In this document: positions 50,819-58,801 of the stretch, in pieces
Numbering within the stretch: position 1 is the first letter of the stretch
Layout: every line of letters begins with the position of its first letter
NCBI RefSeq assembly: GCF_011250565.1
Contig: NZ_JAANMS010000007.1
Location: 1-64,000 of the forward strand
DNA length: 64,000 bases
Source: Nocardioides sp. IC4_145
Lineage (GTDB): Bacteria; Actinomycetota; Actinomycetes; Propionibacteriales; Nocardioidaceae
Direction: 5' to 3'
Position numbers and translations under genes: made by a program
The notes under the pieces: generated by a model
Told to the model about the DNA's origin: nothing
The model's database searches: none
The model's input: the letters and a program-made list of their open reading frames with translations, nothing else

Positions 50819-52719
50819 TGCCCGCCCTCGTCCGCCGCGTGCTCCTCCCGCTCGTCGCGTCGCTCGCGGTCCTGGTCCCCTCGGCCGCCCTCGGCGCCGA
50901 CGGGTCGATCACGCACGTCGAGCCGACGGCTGACGGTCTGCAGGTGCTCGTCGCGGTGCCGGAGGGTGTCGAGGTCGACCTCGACGCGGTCACGGTCACC
51001 GTGGACGGCGTCGAGACCACCGCGACCGCCGCACCCGCCGAGGCGGCCGCAGCCGTACGGCGTACTGCTGTGCTGGCGATCGACACCAGCAACTCGATGC
51101 GGGGCGACCGCTTCGGGTCGGCCAAGGCGGCCGCGCTGACCTTCATCCGCACCGCGCCGACGGACGTCGAGATCGGCATCGTCAGCTTCGCCGGCACCGT
51201 CGACGAGGCGCTGGCCCCCACCACCGACCGGGACGCGGCCCGCGAGGTCGTCCGGTCGCTGACCCTGAGCCAGCAGACGATGCTGCACGACGGCGTGCTC
51301 GCTGCGGTCGAGCTGGCCGGCAGCGAGGGTCAGCGCTCGCTGCTGGTGCTCTCGGACGGCGCGGACACCTCCGACACCCCGTTCGAGGACGTCACCGCCG
51401 CCGTGGAGGACTCCGGCGTCATCCTCAACGCCGTCGCGCTCGACCAGGGCGAGACGGCGCTCGCGGCGCTCCAGGACCTCGCCAACGCCGGCAACGGCCG
51501 ACTCGTCGAGTCCAGCCGGACCGCGCTCGAGGAGGCCTTCTCGCAGGAGGCCGATGCCCTCGCGCGTCAGGTGCTCGTCACGGCTCCCGTCCCGTCCGGC
51601 GTCACCGCCTCCCAGGCGACCGTGGAGATCACCCTCGCCGGCGACGTCGAGCCGGTGGTGGCGCAGGCGTTCGCCACCGTGCAAGCCGCGACCGCCGTGC
51701 CGGCGACCGCGCCCCCGGTCGTGGAGCAGGACGGCTGGGTGCCCCCGTCGTGGGTGATGTACGCCGGCGTCGGCACGCTCGGCCTCGGCCTGGTCGCGCT
51801 CGTCGTGCTGCTCGTGCCGCGCGGCCCCGCACCGCTGACCGCTGAGGAGCGGCTGTCGCGCTACACCGAGGCGACCACGCCCGGCTCGTCCGGCGGCCCT
51901 CGCGTCGACGCCGACCAGGCGCTCGCCTCCGCGAAGGACGCGGCTGCGGGCGTGCTGCGGCGCAACAAGTCCCTCGACGCCCGGATCACCCACCGGCTCG
52001 AGGGGGCCGGAAGCGAGCTGAAGTCGTCGGAGTGGCTGCTCGTCCACACCGCGGTCTTCGTCGTCGCCGGGCTCGTCGGGCTGCTGCTCGGCCGCGGGAA
52101 CATCGTCCTCGGCCTGCTGTTCCTCGTGCTCGGCGGGCTCGGCCCGTGGCTCTACCTCGGCATCCGGACCTCGCGGCGCCGCAAGGCGTTCAACTCGTTG
52201 CTGCCCGACACCCTGCAGCTGATGTCCGGGTCGCTCGCGGCCGGTCTCTCGCTCGCGCAGTCGGTCGACACGATCGTGCGGGAGGGGGCCGACCCGGTCG
52301 CCACGGAGTTCAAGCGGGTCCTGGTCGAGACCCGCCTCGGCGTACCGCTCGAGGACGCGCTGGAGGGGGTCGCCGAGCGGTTCGAGTCCAAGGACTTCGA
52401 GTGGGTCGTCATGGCGATCAAGATCCAGCGCCAGGTCGGCGGCAACCTCGCCGAGCTGCTGGACACCGTCGCCGCCACCATGCGGGAGCGGGAGTACCTC
52501 CGCCGTCAGGTCGCCGCGCTCGCCGCCGAGGGCAAGCTGTCCGCGTGGGTGCTGGGCGGCCTGCCGCCGGTGTTCATGCTCTACCTGTTCGTCTCGCAGC
52601 GCGACTACGTCATCGTGATGTTCACCGAACCGCTCGGCATCCTGATGATGGTGGGCGCTGCGGTGATCCTCTCGGTCGGCGTGTTCTGGATGAGCAAGCT
52701 CGTGAAGGTGGAGGTGTGA
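50818..52719 (+). CDS. tadB: VWA domain-TadB fusion (pilus platform protein)
   Basis: A 633-residue fusion. A signal peptide (residues 1-26) is followed by an extracytoplasmic VWA domain at about 84-250 with an intact MIDAS motif DTSNSM (D89, S91, S93) and the LVLSDGADTSDTP loop. A membrane helix near 315-337 leads to a type II secretion F domain (LPDTLQLMSGSLAAGLSLAQ and MAIKIQRQVGGNLAELL). TadB normally lacks the VWA part. The fusion implies that the platform also binds a ligand or subunit outside the membrane. Confidence 0.93.
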   Translation: MPALVRRVLLPLVASLAVLVPSAALGADGSITHVEPTADGLQVLVAVPEGVEVDLDAVTVTVDGVETTATAAPAEAAAAVRRTAVLAIDTSNSMRGDRFGSAKAAALTFIRTAPTDVEIGIVSFAGTVDEALAPTTDRDAAREVVRSLTLSQQTMLHDGVLAAVELAGSEGQRSLLVLSDGADTSDTPFEDVTAAVEDSGVILNAVALDQGETALAALQDLANAGNGRLVESSRTALEEAFSQEADALARQVLVTAPVPSGVTASQATVEITLAGDVEPVVAQAFATVQAATAVPATAPPVVEQDGWVPPSWVMYAGVGTLGLGLVALVVLLVPRGPAPLTAEERLSRYTEATTPGSSGGPRVDADQALASAKDAAAGVLRRNKSLDARITHRLEGAGSELKSSEWLLVHTAVFVVAGLVGLLLGRGNIVLGLLFLVLGGLGPWLYLGIRTSRRRKAFNSLLPDTLQLMSGSLAAGLSLAQSVDTIVREGADPVATEFKRVLVETRLGVPLEDALEGVAERFESKDFEWVVMAIKIQRQVGGNLAELLDTVAATMREREYLRRQVAALAAEGKLSAWVLGGLPPVFMLYLFVSQRDYVIVMFTEPLGILMMVGAAVILSVGVFWMSKLVKVEV

Positions 52720-52720
52720 G

Positions 52721-53647
52721 GTGACGCTCCTCTTCGTCCTCGGAGTCGTGCTCGTGCTCGTCGCGCTGCTGCTCGTCGGCATGGCGCTCACCCCCGACGC
52801 CGGCCAGACCTCCGGCGTCACCCGCTCCCTCGCCGCGATCCAGGCGATCACCTCCGCACCGAAGGCGCTGCGCGACGAGCTGGACCGGCCCTTCGGCGAG
52901 CGGGTGCTCGAGCCGCTCCAGGCCCGGGCGCTGCGGATCGGCCGGCGCCTGTCCGGTGCGGACTCAGCCGAGCGGATCCGCAAGAAGCTCGACTTCGCGG
53001 GCAACCCCCGCGACTGGTCGGTCGACCGGGTCGTCTCTGGCAAGGTCATCGGCGCGATCTCGCTGACCCTGGTCGCCGGCGCCCTCGCGCTCGTGATGGG
53101 CGTCTCCGTGCCCGTCGCCGTCGTCATGCTGCTCGGTGGCCTGGTGATCGGGTTCTTCGTGCCGGACCTGTACCTCTACCAGAAGACCTACGAGCGCACC
53201 GAGCGCATGCAGCGCGAGCTCGCCGACGCGATCGACCTGATGACGATCAGCGTCGAGTCCGGGCTCGGCTTCGACGCCGCCGTCCAGCAGGTGGCCCGCA
53301 ACACCGAGGGCCCGCTGGCCGACGAGTTCTCCCGCGTGCTGCGCGAGATGCAGATCGGTCAGGGCCGGGCGGGTGCCCTGCGCGCCCTGGGGGACCGGAC
53401 GAACGTGCCGGACCTCAAGGCGTTCGTCGGCGCGATGGTGCAGGCCGACTCCTTCGGCATCCCCATCTCGCAGGTCCTGCGCGTGCAGTCCGCGGAGATG
53501 CGGGTGAAGCGCCGTCAGCGCGCCGAGCACAAGGCGCAACAGGTACCTGTCAAGATCACCGTGCCCCTCATCTTCTGCATCCTGCCTTGCTTGTTCATCG
53601 CGGTCATGGGGCCCGCGGTGATCAGCATCATGGAGAACATGGGATGA
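52721..53647 (+). CDS. tadC: Tad pilus platform protein TadC
   Basis: A 308-residue type II secretion F family protein. Membrane helices lie near residues 3-22, 105-148 and 275-300. The F-domain core is ELADAIDLMTISVESGLGFD and FVGAMVQADSFGIPISQVLR. It pairs with TadB to form the inner-membrane platform. The GTG at 52721 follows the tadB stop by one base. Its TGA overlaps the ATG of the histidine kinase (ATGA). Confidence 0.94.
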   Translation: MTLLFVLGVVLVLVALLLVGMALTPDAGQTSGVTRSLAAIQAITSAPKALRDELDRPFGERVLEPLQARALRIGRRLSGADSAERIRKKLDFAGNPRDWSVDRVVSGKVIGAISLTLVAGALALVMGVSVPVAVVMLLGGLVIGFFVPDLYLYQKTYERTERMQRELADAIDLMTISVESGLGFDAAVQQVARNTEGPLADEFSRVLREMQIGQGRAGALRALGDRTNVPDLKAFVGAMVQADSFGIPISQVLRVQSAEMRVKRRQRAEHKAQQVPVKITVPLIFCILPCLFIAVMGPAVISIMENMG

Positions 53648-55215
53648 CCCTTCCGGACCTGCCGTTCGCGCGACTCACGCTCGCCGCACGCGGGTTCGTG
53701 CTGCTCTTCCTCTCGATCGCGGCGATCGTCGACCGCAAGGACATGGTCTTGGCGTTGATCGCCATCGGTGCGGTCTGGGCCGTCGTGCAGCTCGCGGAGT
53801 TCCGACCTGGCGTGTCCACCGGCTTCGCCACGACGTTCGACGCCGTGGTGGTCGGGCTGGTCTGCGGGGTCACGGTCGGCGACGCGCTGCCCGTCCTGGC
53901 TGCGCTGGTGGTCCCACCGTTCACCGCCGGTCTCCATCGCGGTGCGGTCGGCGTCGCCCTGGCCATGTCGGCCCAGCTGGTCGCCCTGCTCGGCGCGATC
54001 ACTCTGGGGTCGGACGGTCTCGATCGGGAGGTCTGGATCGGCGTCTTCACCTGGTCCGTCACCGGGCTGGGCCTCGGCCTGATCGCGACCTTCCTGCACT
54101 CGGCCATCCAGCGGTCCGCCGACCCGCTTGCCCCATACCACTACGCCCAGACACTGCTGCGCCAGCTGATCGACCTCTCCGGCGGCCTGAAGTCCGGGCT
54201 CGACCCCACCGCGCTCGGCGGCGCGATTGTCAGCTCGGTCCGCGACGAGCTCCCCGTGGCAGCTCTCGTCCTCTACGTCCCTCGAGGTGACTCGCTGACC
54301 CCGCTCGTCGAGGAGAGCCTGGACGGCGCTCCGTGCAACCAGGACGACGTCGCCTTCGAGGCCTGGGCGCGCGGCGAGGTCGTCGTCCACGAACGGTGCT
54401 TCGCGATCCCGCTGGACGACGCCGCGGTCGTCGCCGGCGTGCTGTCGGACCGGCTGGATCCCGGCCGGCTCGACCTGGCCGGCCGGATCCGCCAGCTGCA
54501 GCGCCGGTTGGCGCCCAGCGCCGTGCACCTGGACACGGCCCTGCTGTTCTCGTCGTTCCGCGACGCGGCCACCGCCGAGGAGCGCCGCCGGCTCGCCCGC
54601 GAGATGCACGACGGCGTCGCCCAGGAGATCGCCTCGCTCGGCTACCTGGTCGACGCCCTCGCGGCACAGCCTGGCTCGCCCGCGCAGGCCGACCGCATCG
54701 CCCTGCTCCGCGACCGCGTGAGCCACGTGGTGGGCGAGGTCCGGCAGTCGGTGCTGACCCTGCGCACCAGCGTGGGCGAGAACGAGAGCCTGGGGGCAGC
54801 GATCAGCTCGATCGCGCGCAACCTCAGCGAGGTGTCCGGCGTACCCATCCAGGTCACGCTCGAGGAGCACACCACGCGCCTGCGCCCGGAAGTCGAGGCG
54901 GAGCTGTTCCGCATCACCCAGGAGGCGATGAACAACGCGATCAAGCACGCGCACGCCTCCGTCATCGACGTGCACTGTCGGGTCCACGCGCCGCGGGCCA
55001 TCATCACCGTCTCCGACGACGGCCGCGGCATGCAACAGGCCCGGTCCGACTCCCACGGCCTGGAGATCATGCGGGAGCGCGCGACGCTCATCGGCGGCCG
55101 CCTCAGCATCGACCCCGCGCCCGGTGGTGGGCTGATGGTCACCGTGGCGGTGGGTACCGACCTCGAGCCTCCGGCCGGCGGCGACCGGACCCCTGATGAG
55201 AAGGTGAAGGCATGA
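53644..55215 (+). CDS. Sensor histidine kinase in the Tad operon
   Basis: A 523-residue kinase. Six or so N-terminal membrane helices fill residues 12-160. A GAF-like region (about 190-290) comes next. HisKA_3 carries H322 in LAREMHDGVAQEIASLGYL, and the ATPase domain has the N-box EAMNNAIKHAHAS and the G-box SDDGRGMQQ. It overlaps tadC by four bases and the response regulator by four bases. The membrane domain could sense the state of the pilus apparatus or the envelope. Confidence 0.93.
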   Translation: MTLPDLPFARLTLAARGFVLLFLSIAAIVDRKDMVLALIAIGAVWAVVQLAEFRPGVSTGFATTFDAVVVGLVCGVTVGDALPVLAALVVPPFTAGLHRGAVGVALAMSAQLVALLGAITLGSDGLDREVWIGVFTWSVTGLGLGLIATFLHSAIQRSADPLAPYHYAQTLLRQLIDLSGGLKSGLDPTALGGAIVSSVRDELPVAALVLYVPRGDSLTPLVEESLDGAPCNQDDVAFEAWARGEVVVHERCFAIPLDDAAVVAGVLSDRLDPGRLDLAGRIRQLQRRLAPSAVHLDTALLFSSFRDAATAEERRRLAREMHDGVAQEIASLGYLVDALAAQPGSPAQADRIALLRDRVSHVVGEVRQSVLTLRTSVGENESLGAAISSIARNLSEVSGVPIQVTLEEHTTRLRPEVEAELFRITQEAMNNAIKHAHASVIDVHCRVHAPRAIITVSDDGRGMQQARSDSHGLEIMRERATLIGGRLSIDPAPGGGLMVTVAVGTDLEPPAGGDRTPDEKVKA

Positions 55216-55865
55216 GCGACCGACACATCCGCGTGCTCCTCGTCGACGACCACCAGCTGATCCGGGACGGGCTGTCGGGCGTCCTCGACCTCGAGGCCGA
55301 CATGAGCATCGTCGGAGTCGCGGCCACCGTCGCGGAGGCGCTGACCAAGTACGACGAGCTCTCCCCCAACGTCATCGTCACCGACCTCCAGCTGCAGGAC
55401 GGCACCGGTCTCGACGTCGTCCGCGCGGTGCGGAAGAAGAGCAACGACACCGGTCTGATCATCCTCACCATGCACTCCGGCGACGAGCAGATCTTTGCGG
55501 CCATGCAGGCCGGCGCGTCGGGCTTCGTCGGCAAGGACGCCCCGTCCAGCGAGGTCGTCAAGGCCGCTCGCCATGCGGCGGTCTCCCCCCGCTCGTTCAT
55601 CGCCACCGGCCTCGTCGGCGCGATGATGCGCCGCCAGTCCGGCGAGTCGACCAAGCTGTCCGACCGCGAGCACGAGGTGCTGCTGCTGCTCGCCGACGGC
55701 CTGGGCGCTTCGCAGATCGGCGACAAGCTCTACCTGAGCGAGTCGACCGCCAAGTCGCACATCGCGAAGATCTACCAGAAGCTCGGCGCTGCCAACCGCG
55801 CCCAGGCCCTGGTCACCGCGATGCGGATCGGTCTGCTCTCCAGCATCAAGCCGGCCGACTCCTGA
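55212..55865 (+). CDS. NarL-type response regulator in the Tad operon
   Basis: A 217-residue regulator. Receiver residues are D12/D13 in VLLVDDHQL and phosphoacceptor D58 in VIVTDLQLQDGTG; the conserved lysine is in GFVGKDAPS. The GerE helix-turn-helix reads LSDREHEVLLLLADGLGASQ and ESTAKSHIAKIYQKL. It is coupled to the kinase gene by an ATGA overlap. The flp pilin gene follows, preceded by a perfect palindrome that is a natural candidate for its binding site. Confidence 0.94.
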   Translation: MSDRHIRVLLVDDHQLIRDGLSGVLDLEADMSIVGVAATVAEALTKYDELSPNVIVTDLQLQDGTGLDVVRAVRKKSNDTGLIILTMHSGDEQIFAAMQAGASGFVGKDAPSSEVVKAARHAAVSPRSFIATGLVGAMMRRQSGESTKLSDREHEVLLLLADGLGASQIGDKLYLSESTAKSHIAKIYQKLGAANRAQALVTAMRIGLLSSIKPADS

Positions 55866-55907
55866 GGGCGTCCTGACCCACCTGGTCACGACGGCCGCCG
55901 AGCGGTC

Positions 55908-55925
55908 GTAGTCCGTTCGGACTAC
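55908..55925 (+). promoter_or_regulatory. Palindrome upstream of the flp pilin gene
   Basis: GTAGTCCG-TT-CGGACTAC is a perfect 18-base palindrome, 122 bases before the pilin start. The right half with flanking bases recurs upstream of cpaB. It could be a dimer-binding operator for the adjacent NarL-type regulator, or a short terminator for the operon before it. Confidence 0.5.
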
Positions 55926-55982
55926 CCAGCTCGACACGGGGACGGGATTCGCTGACCTGCGGTTTCGGCGACGATTTCTGTC

Positions 55983-56009
55983 GTGAGGTTCTTCGGCCTC
56001 ACGCCGAAG
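55983..56009 (+). promoter_or_regulatory. Two mutually exclusive hairpins in the flp leader
   Basis: GTGAGG (55983-55988) can pair with CCTCAC (55997-56002), and CTTCGGC (55991-55997) with GCCGAAG (56003-56009). The second overlaps the first, so only one can form at a time. They lie about 40 bases before the pilin start codon and 25 before its AGGAGA ribosome site. Confidence 0.45.
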
Positions 56010-56047
56010 ATCCACTCCCCGTCACAGCACATTAGGAGAACCCCGTC

Positions 56048-56269
56048 ATGGTCGACTACTTCCGCATCCTGCTCAACGCCCGCCTCGCCAAGATGGAGGA
56101 GCGCGGCGCCTCGGCCGTCGAGTACGGCCTGCTCATCGCCGGCATCGCTGCCGTCATCGTTGTGGCGATCTTCGCGCTCGGCCCCATGATCCAGAAGGCC
56201 TTCACTGACACCTGTGAGTCTGTTGCTACGAACGGCAGCCTCGGCACTTCGGCTGACTGCAGCAACTGA
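56048..56269 (+). CDS. flp: Flp family type IVb pilin
   Basis: A 73-residue pilin precursor. Prepilin peptidase should cut after G20 in EERG-ASAVEYGLLI, leaving E25 at the required +5 position and a 53-residue mature subunit. The hydrophobic assembly helix spans about residues 26-45. Two cysteines (C56 and C71) near the C-terminus may form a disulfide. AGGAGA lies ten bases before the ATG. It is apparently transcribed apart from the Tad operon, allowing high pilin output, and is followed by a strong terminator. Confidence 0.96.
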   Translation: MVDYFRILLNARLAKMEERGASAVEYGLLIAGIAAVIVVAIFALGPMIQKAFTDTCESVATNGSLGTSADCSN

Positions 56270-56285
56270 CCTCAACTTCGAGCAC

Positions 56286-56322
56286 CGACGAGGCCGTCCC
56301 CGAGTTGGGGGCGGCCTCGTCG
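56286..56322 (+). terminator. Bidirectional terminator after flp
   Basis: CGACGAGGCCGTCCCC (56286-56301) and GGGGGCGGCCTCGTCG (56307-56322) form a 16-bp stem, with one G-U pair in RNA, around the five-base loop GAGTT. TGTCAATGCTT follows. It lies 16 bases after the pilin stop and just beyond the convergent M48 peptidase stop. Confidence 0.85.
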
Positions 56323-56332
56323 TGTCAATGCT

Positions 56333-57580
56333 TCAGCGGGCGGAGCCTGATTGACCCACGCCGGAGGTTACGGCAAGGGCGTATCGAATCCGCGTCAGCG
56401 GCCCGGGATGACTTCCGAACCACCATTCGGTCAGGACTGGAGGCGTCATATCGCCAAGTGACCGTTCTGCCAACCGGGTTTGCATCCTGACGAACCCACG
56501 CAGATCGTTGGTCGCGTCGAGCGCATCGACGTCGGCGCGCGTCTCAATCTGCCGACTGATGCCGTTCTGCACCGGACTGGCCAGCAAGCCCCCGACGGCA
56601 AACAGCGCCAGCGCAACCGGCACGGCCGCCGCGGTGCCGACCCTTTGCGACGACAGACCGAGACACAGGGCGAGCAACCCGACGCCGGCCGCCGACCCGA
56701 CGGCACCAAGCGTCGTACCCACCAGCACGTCGTCGTTCTTCGCGTGCGCGAGCTCGTGCGCGACGACCGACAACGCCTGGTCGACCGGCAGGTCCTCGAC
56801 CAGGGTGTCGTAGAGCACGACCCGGCGGCTCGCCCCGAAACCGGACACGTACGCGTTCAACGTCGACGTACGCCGGGACGCATCCGCGACGAGCACGTCG
56901 CCGATCTGGACGTCCTCCTTCTCGGCCAGCTCGACGACCCCCTGGCGGAGCGGGCCGTCCTCGAGCGGCTCGAAGGAGTTGAACGCCGGCTCCACGACGA
57001 CCGGGTAGACGAACGACCCGAGCACCACCATCGCCGCGACGAGCAGCCCGGCCACCGCCGGCCAGGCCCGCGGCAGCCGTCGGGCCAGGCCGATGACGAC
57101 GATTAGGGCCAGAGACGCGACGACGATGCCGAGCACCTCGTTGCGGACGACGTCGGCGGCGTACCCGCCCCACGAGCGCGTGGACAACCCGTAGTTCCGC
57201 CGGTGCTCCTCGAAGGCGATCCCGAACGGCAGCGTCACGACCCGACGGGTGAGCTCGACGAACGCCACCAGGACCACGACCTGCACCCACCACAGGCCGG
57301 GCGCCCGCTGGGCCCAGGCCCGGCCGCGCCTGCTGAAGCCGAGGTAGCACGCCACCAGGATCGAGACAGCGAGCGACGAGTAGCTCCAGGTGCGCGCCCA
57401 CTGCGAGTACTGCTCGGCGCGGGCGATGTGCTCGGCACTGAAGTAGTCCTCGGCCCGCACCGGCTCGACCGGACCGCCCGGGACCGGGTCCCAGGGCACG
57501 AGCCACCACGCCAGCAGGACGAACGACGTGCCCCCAACGGCAACGAGCGCCCAGGAGAGGCGGCGGGCGGTGGGCGTCAC
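56333..57580 (-). CDS. M48 family membrane zinc metallopeptidase
   Basis: A 415-residue Ste24/M48 endopeptidase. The zinc site is HELAH at residues 275-279 (HExxH), and the third ligand is expected in ETRADVDALD. About seven membrane helices surround it. NAYVSGFGASRRVVLYDTLV upstream of the zinc site is a typical M48 motif. The family cleaves membrane or secreted proteins. The GTG at 57580 lies five bases after the stop of another metallopeptidase gene, so the two are probably cotranscribed. Confidence 0.94.
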   Translation of the reverse strand: MTPTARRLSWALVAVGGTSFVLLAWWLVPWDPVPGGPVEPVRAEDYFSAEHIARAEQYSQWARTWSYSSLAVSILVACYLGFSRRGRAWAQRAPGLWWVQVVVLVAFVELTRRVVTLPFGIAFEEHRRNYGLSTRSWGGYAADVVRNEVLGIVVASLALIVVIGLARRLPRAWPAVAGLLVAAMVVLGSFVYPVVVEPAFNSFEPLEDGPLRQGVVELAEKEDVQIGDVLVADASRRTSTLNAYVSGFGASRRVVLYDTLVEDLPVDQALSVVAHELAHAKNDDVLVGTTLGAVGSAAGVGLLALCLGLSSQRVGTAAAVPVALALFAVGGLLASPVQNGISRQIETRADVDALDATNDLRGFVRMQTRLAERSLGDMTPPVLTEWWFGSHPGPLTRIRYALAVTSGVGQSGSAR

Positions 57581-57585
57581 ACGGG

Positions 57586-58761
57586 TCAGTCTGGCAGGCC
57601 GGCAAGCTCGGTCAGCCGGGCCCGCCATGCCTGCGTCAGCTCCGTCTCGGTCCAGCCGGCGATGTCCCGCAGCGCGGCCTCGACACCGTCCGAGCCGGCA
57701 GCGCGGTACAGGTCCACGAGGCCCTGCTCCCCCACCCGGTCCGCCAGCACGACGCAGGCCAGCCAGGCAGCCTCGTACGCCGCGCCCAGGTGGCTGGTGC
57801 CCGTGTCGAACTCGACCGGTCCCGGCAGGGCGGGCGGTGGCCCGTCCTCGCGCACCTGCTCGATCACCTGGCTGGCGGTCGTGCTGAGCGGCAGGTCGAC
57901 GTCGCGCAGTGCGACGTAGTCGGCGAAGCCCTCGAGCAGCCAGAGTGGCTGGGCGCTCACCGGCGCCCGGGTCGCGACGTGGGTCGCTTCGTGGCTGAGC
58001 ACGACCTGCGCACCCCGCGACCGCAGGGTCCCGAGCACGTCGGGGTTCACGAAGACGTGCAGCGGTGCGTCGGGGGCCGTGGAGCCGTCCGGCGAGGCGG
58101 TGACCGCCGCGACACCGTCGTACTGCCCGTCCTCCGCTCCGAGGACGTCGCCGAGCCCGGCGGCCGAGGCGGGCACCTCGACGACGAGACGCGGACGCCA
58201 CGCGTCGAGCACCCGTCGAACCACCGGCACGGCGGCCTCGGCGCGCGCGGTCACGCTCGGCAGGTCGGCGCCCTCGGCGCCGAGCACCAGCACGCGGTCG
58301 GTGCGCCGCACCTCGACCGGACCGGTCAGCCACAGCGGGCTCCGTCCCTCACCTCCGCCGACAGCAGCCAGCACCGCTCCGTCCTCGTCGAGCCGGAAGG
58401 TCATCGCGACCTCCGTCCGCGCCGGCTCGCCGTCGAAGCCCGCGAACCGCCAGGTCACGTCGACGGTGGCGCGCACCCCATCGACGGTGCGGCCGGTCTG
58501 CTCGACGTACCGGAGGTCGAGGTCGCGCACCCGGAGCCGATCGGCATTGGTCACCAGGTAGCCCACGCCGGTGTCCTCGAGCGCCGCACTGTCGCCGGTG
58601 CGGACGGCCTCCTCGACCCGGTCGAGCGCCTCGTCGAGGGCAGCCGGACCGATCGCGGAGCTGGTCGTGCGGTCCGGCGTCGCGACGTACGCCTCGTCAC
58701 GCAGGACGAGCCACACGACCGCCACGCCGATCACGAGCACCGAGACGACGAGGCCGGCCAC
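57586..58761 (-). CDS. Membrane-anchored gluzincin-type metallopeptidase
   Basis: A 391-residue protein with one N-terminal membrane helix (GLVVSVLVIGVAVVWLVL), a beta-rich middle domain and a peptidase-MA-like catalytic domain. The zinc motif is H257-EATH-V (HExxH) and the third ligand is E277 in LLEGFADYV. The catalytic domain should face outside. GTG 58761 is the only normal start near the helix, leaving almost no cytoplasmic tail. It lies between the NlpC/P60 and M48 genes in an apparent envelope operon. Substrate unknown. Confidence 0.88.
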   Translation of the reverse strand: MAGLVVSVLVIGVAVVWLVLRDEAYVATPDRTTSSAIGPAALDEALDRVEEAVRTGDSAALEDTGVGYLVTNADRLRVRDLDLRYVEQTGRTVDGVRATVDVTWRFAGFDGEPARTEVAMTFRLDEDGAVLAAVGGGEGRSPLWLTGPVEVRRTDRVLVLGAEGADLPSVTARAEAAVPVVRRVLDAWRPRLVVEVPASAAGLGDVLGAEDGQYDGVAAVTASPDGSTAPDAPLHVFVNPDVLGTLRSRGAQVVLSHEATHVATRAPVSAQPLWLLEGFADYVALRDVDLPLSTTASQVIEQVREDGPPPALPGPVEFDTGTSHLGAAYEAAWLACVVLADRVGEQGLVDLYRAAGSDGVEAALRDIAGWTETELTQAWRARLTELAGLPD

Positions 58762-58801
58762 CCACCGTCGTGGGCGACCGGCCTCGGTCGGGGGACTCGG
58801 C

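Noticed and set aside
49304-55865. The Tad locus as a type IV secretion or competence system
   Set aside because: CpaB, CpaE/TadZ with a receiver-like domain, paired TadB/TadC and an Flp pilin with the G/E+5 site are specific to Tad pili.
55908-55925. The flp palindrome as a further member of family A because of the shared TAGTCCGT word
   Set aside because: Identity stops after eight bases; the GACGTTCGG part and flanking CTGTGGAGAA word are missing.
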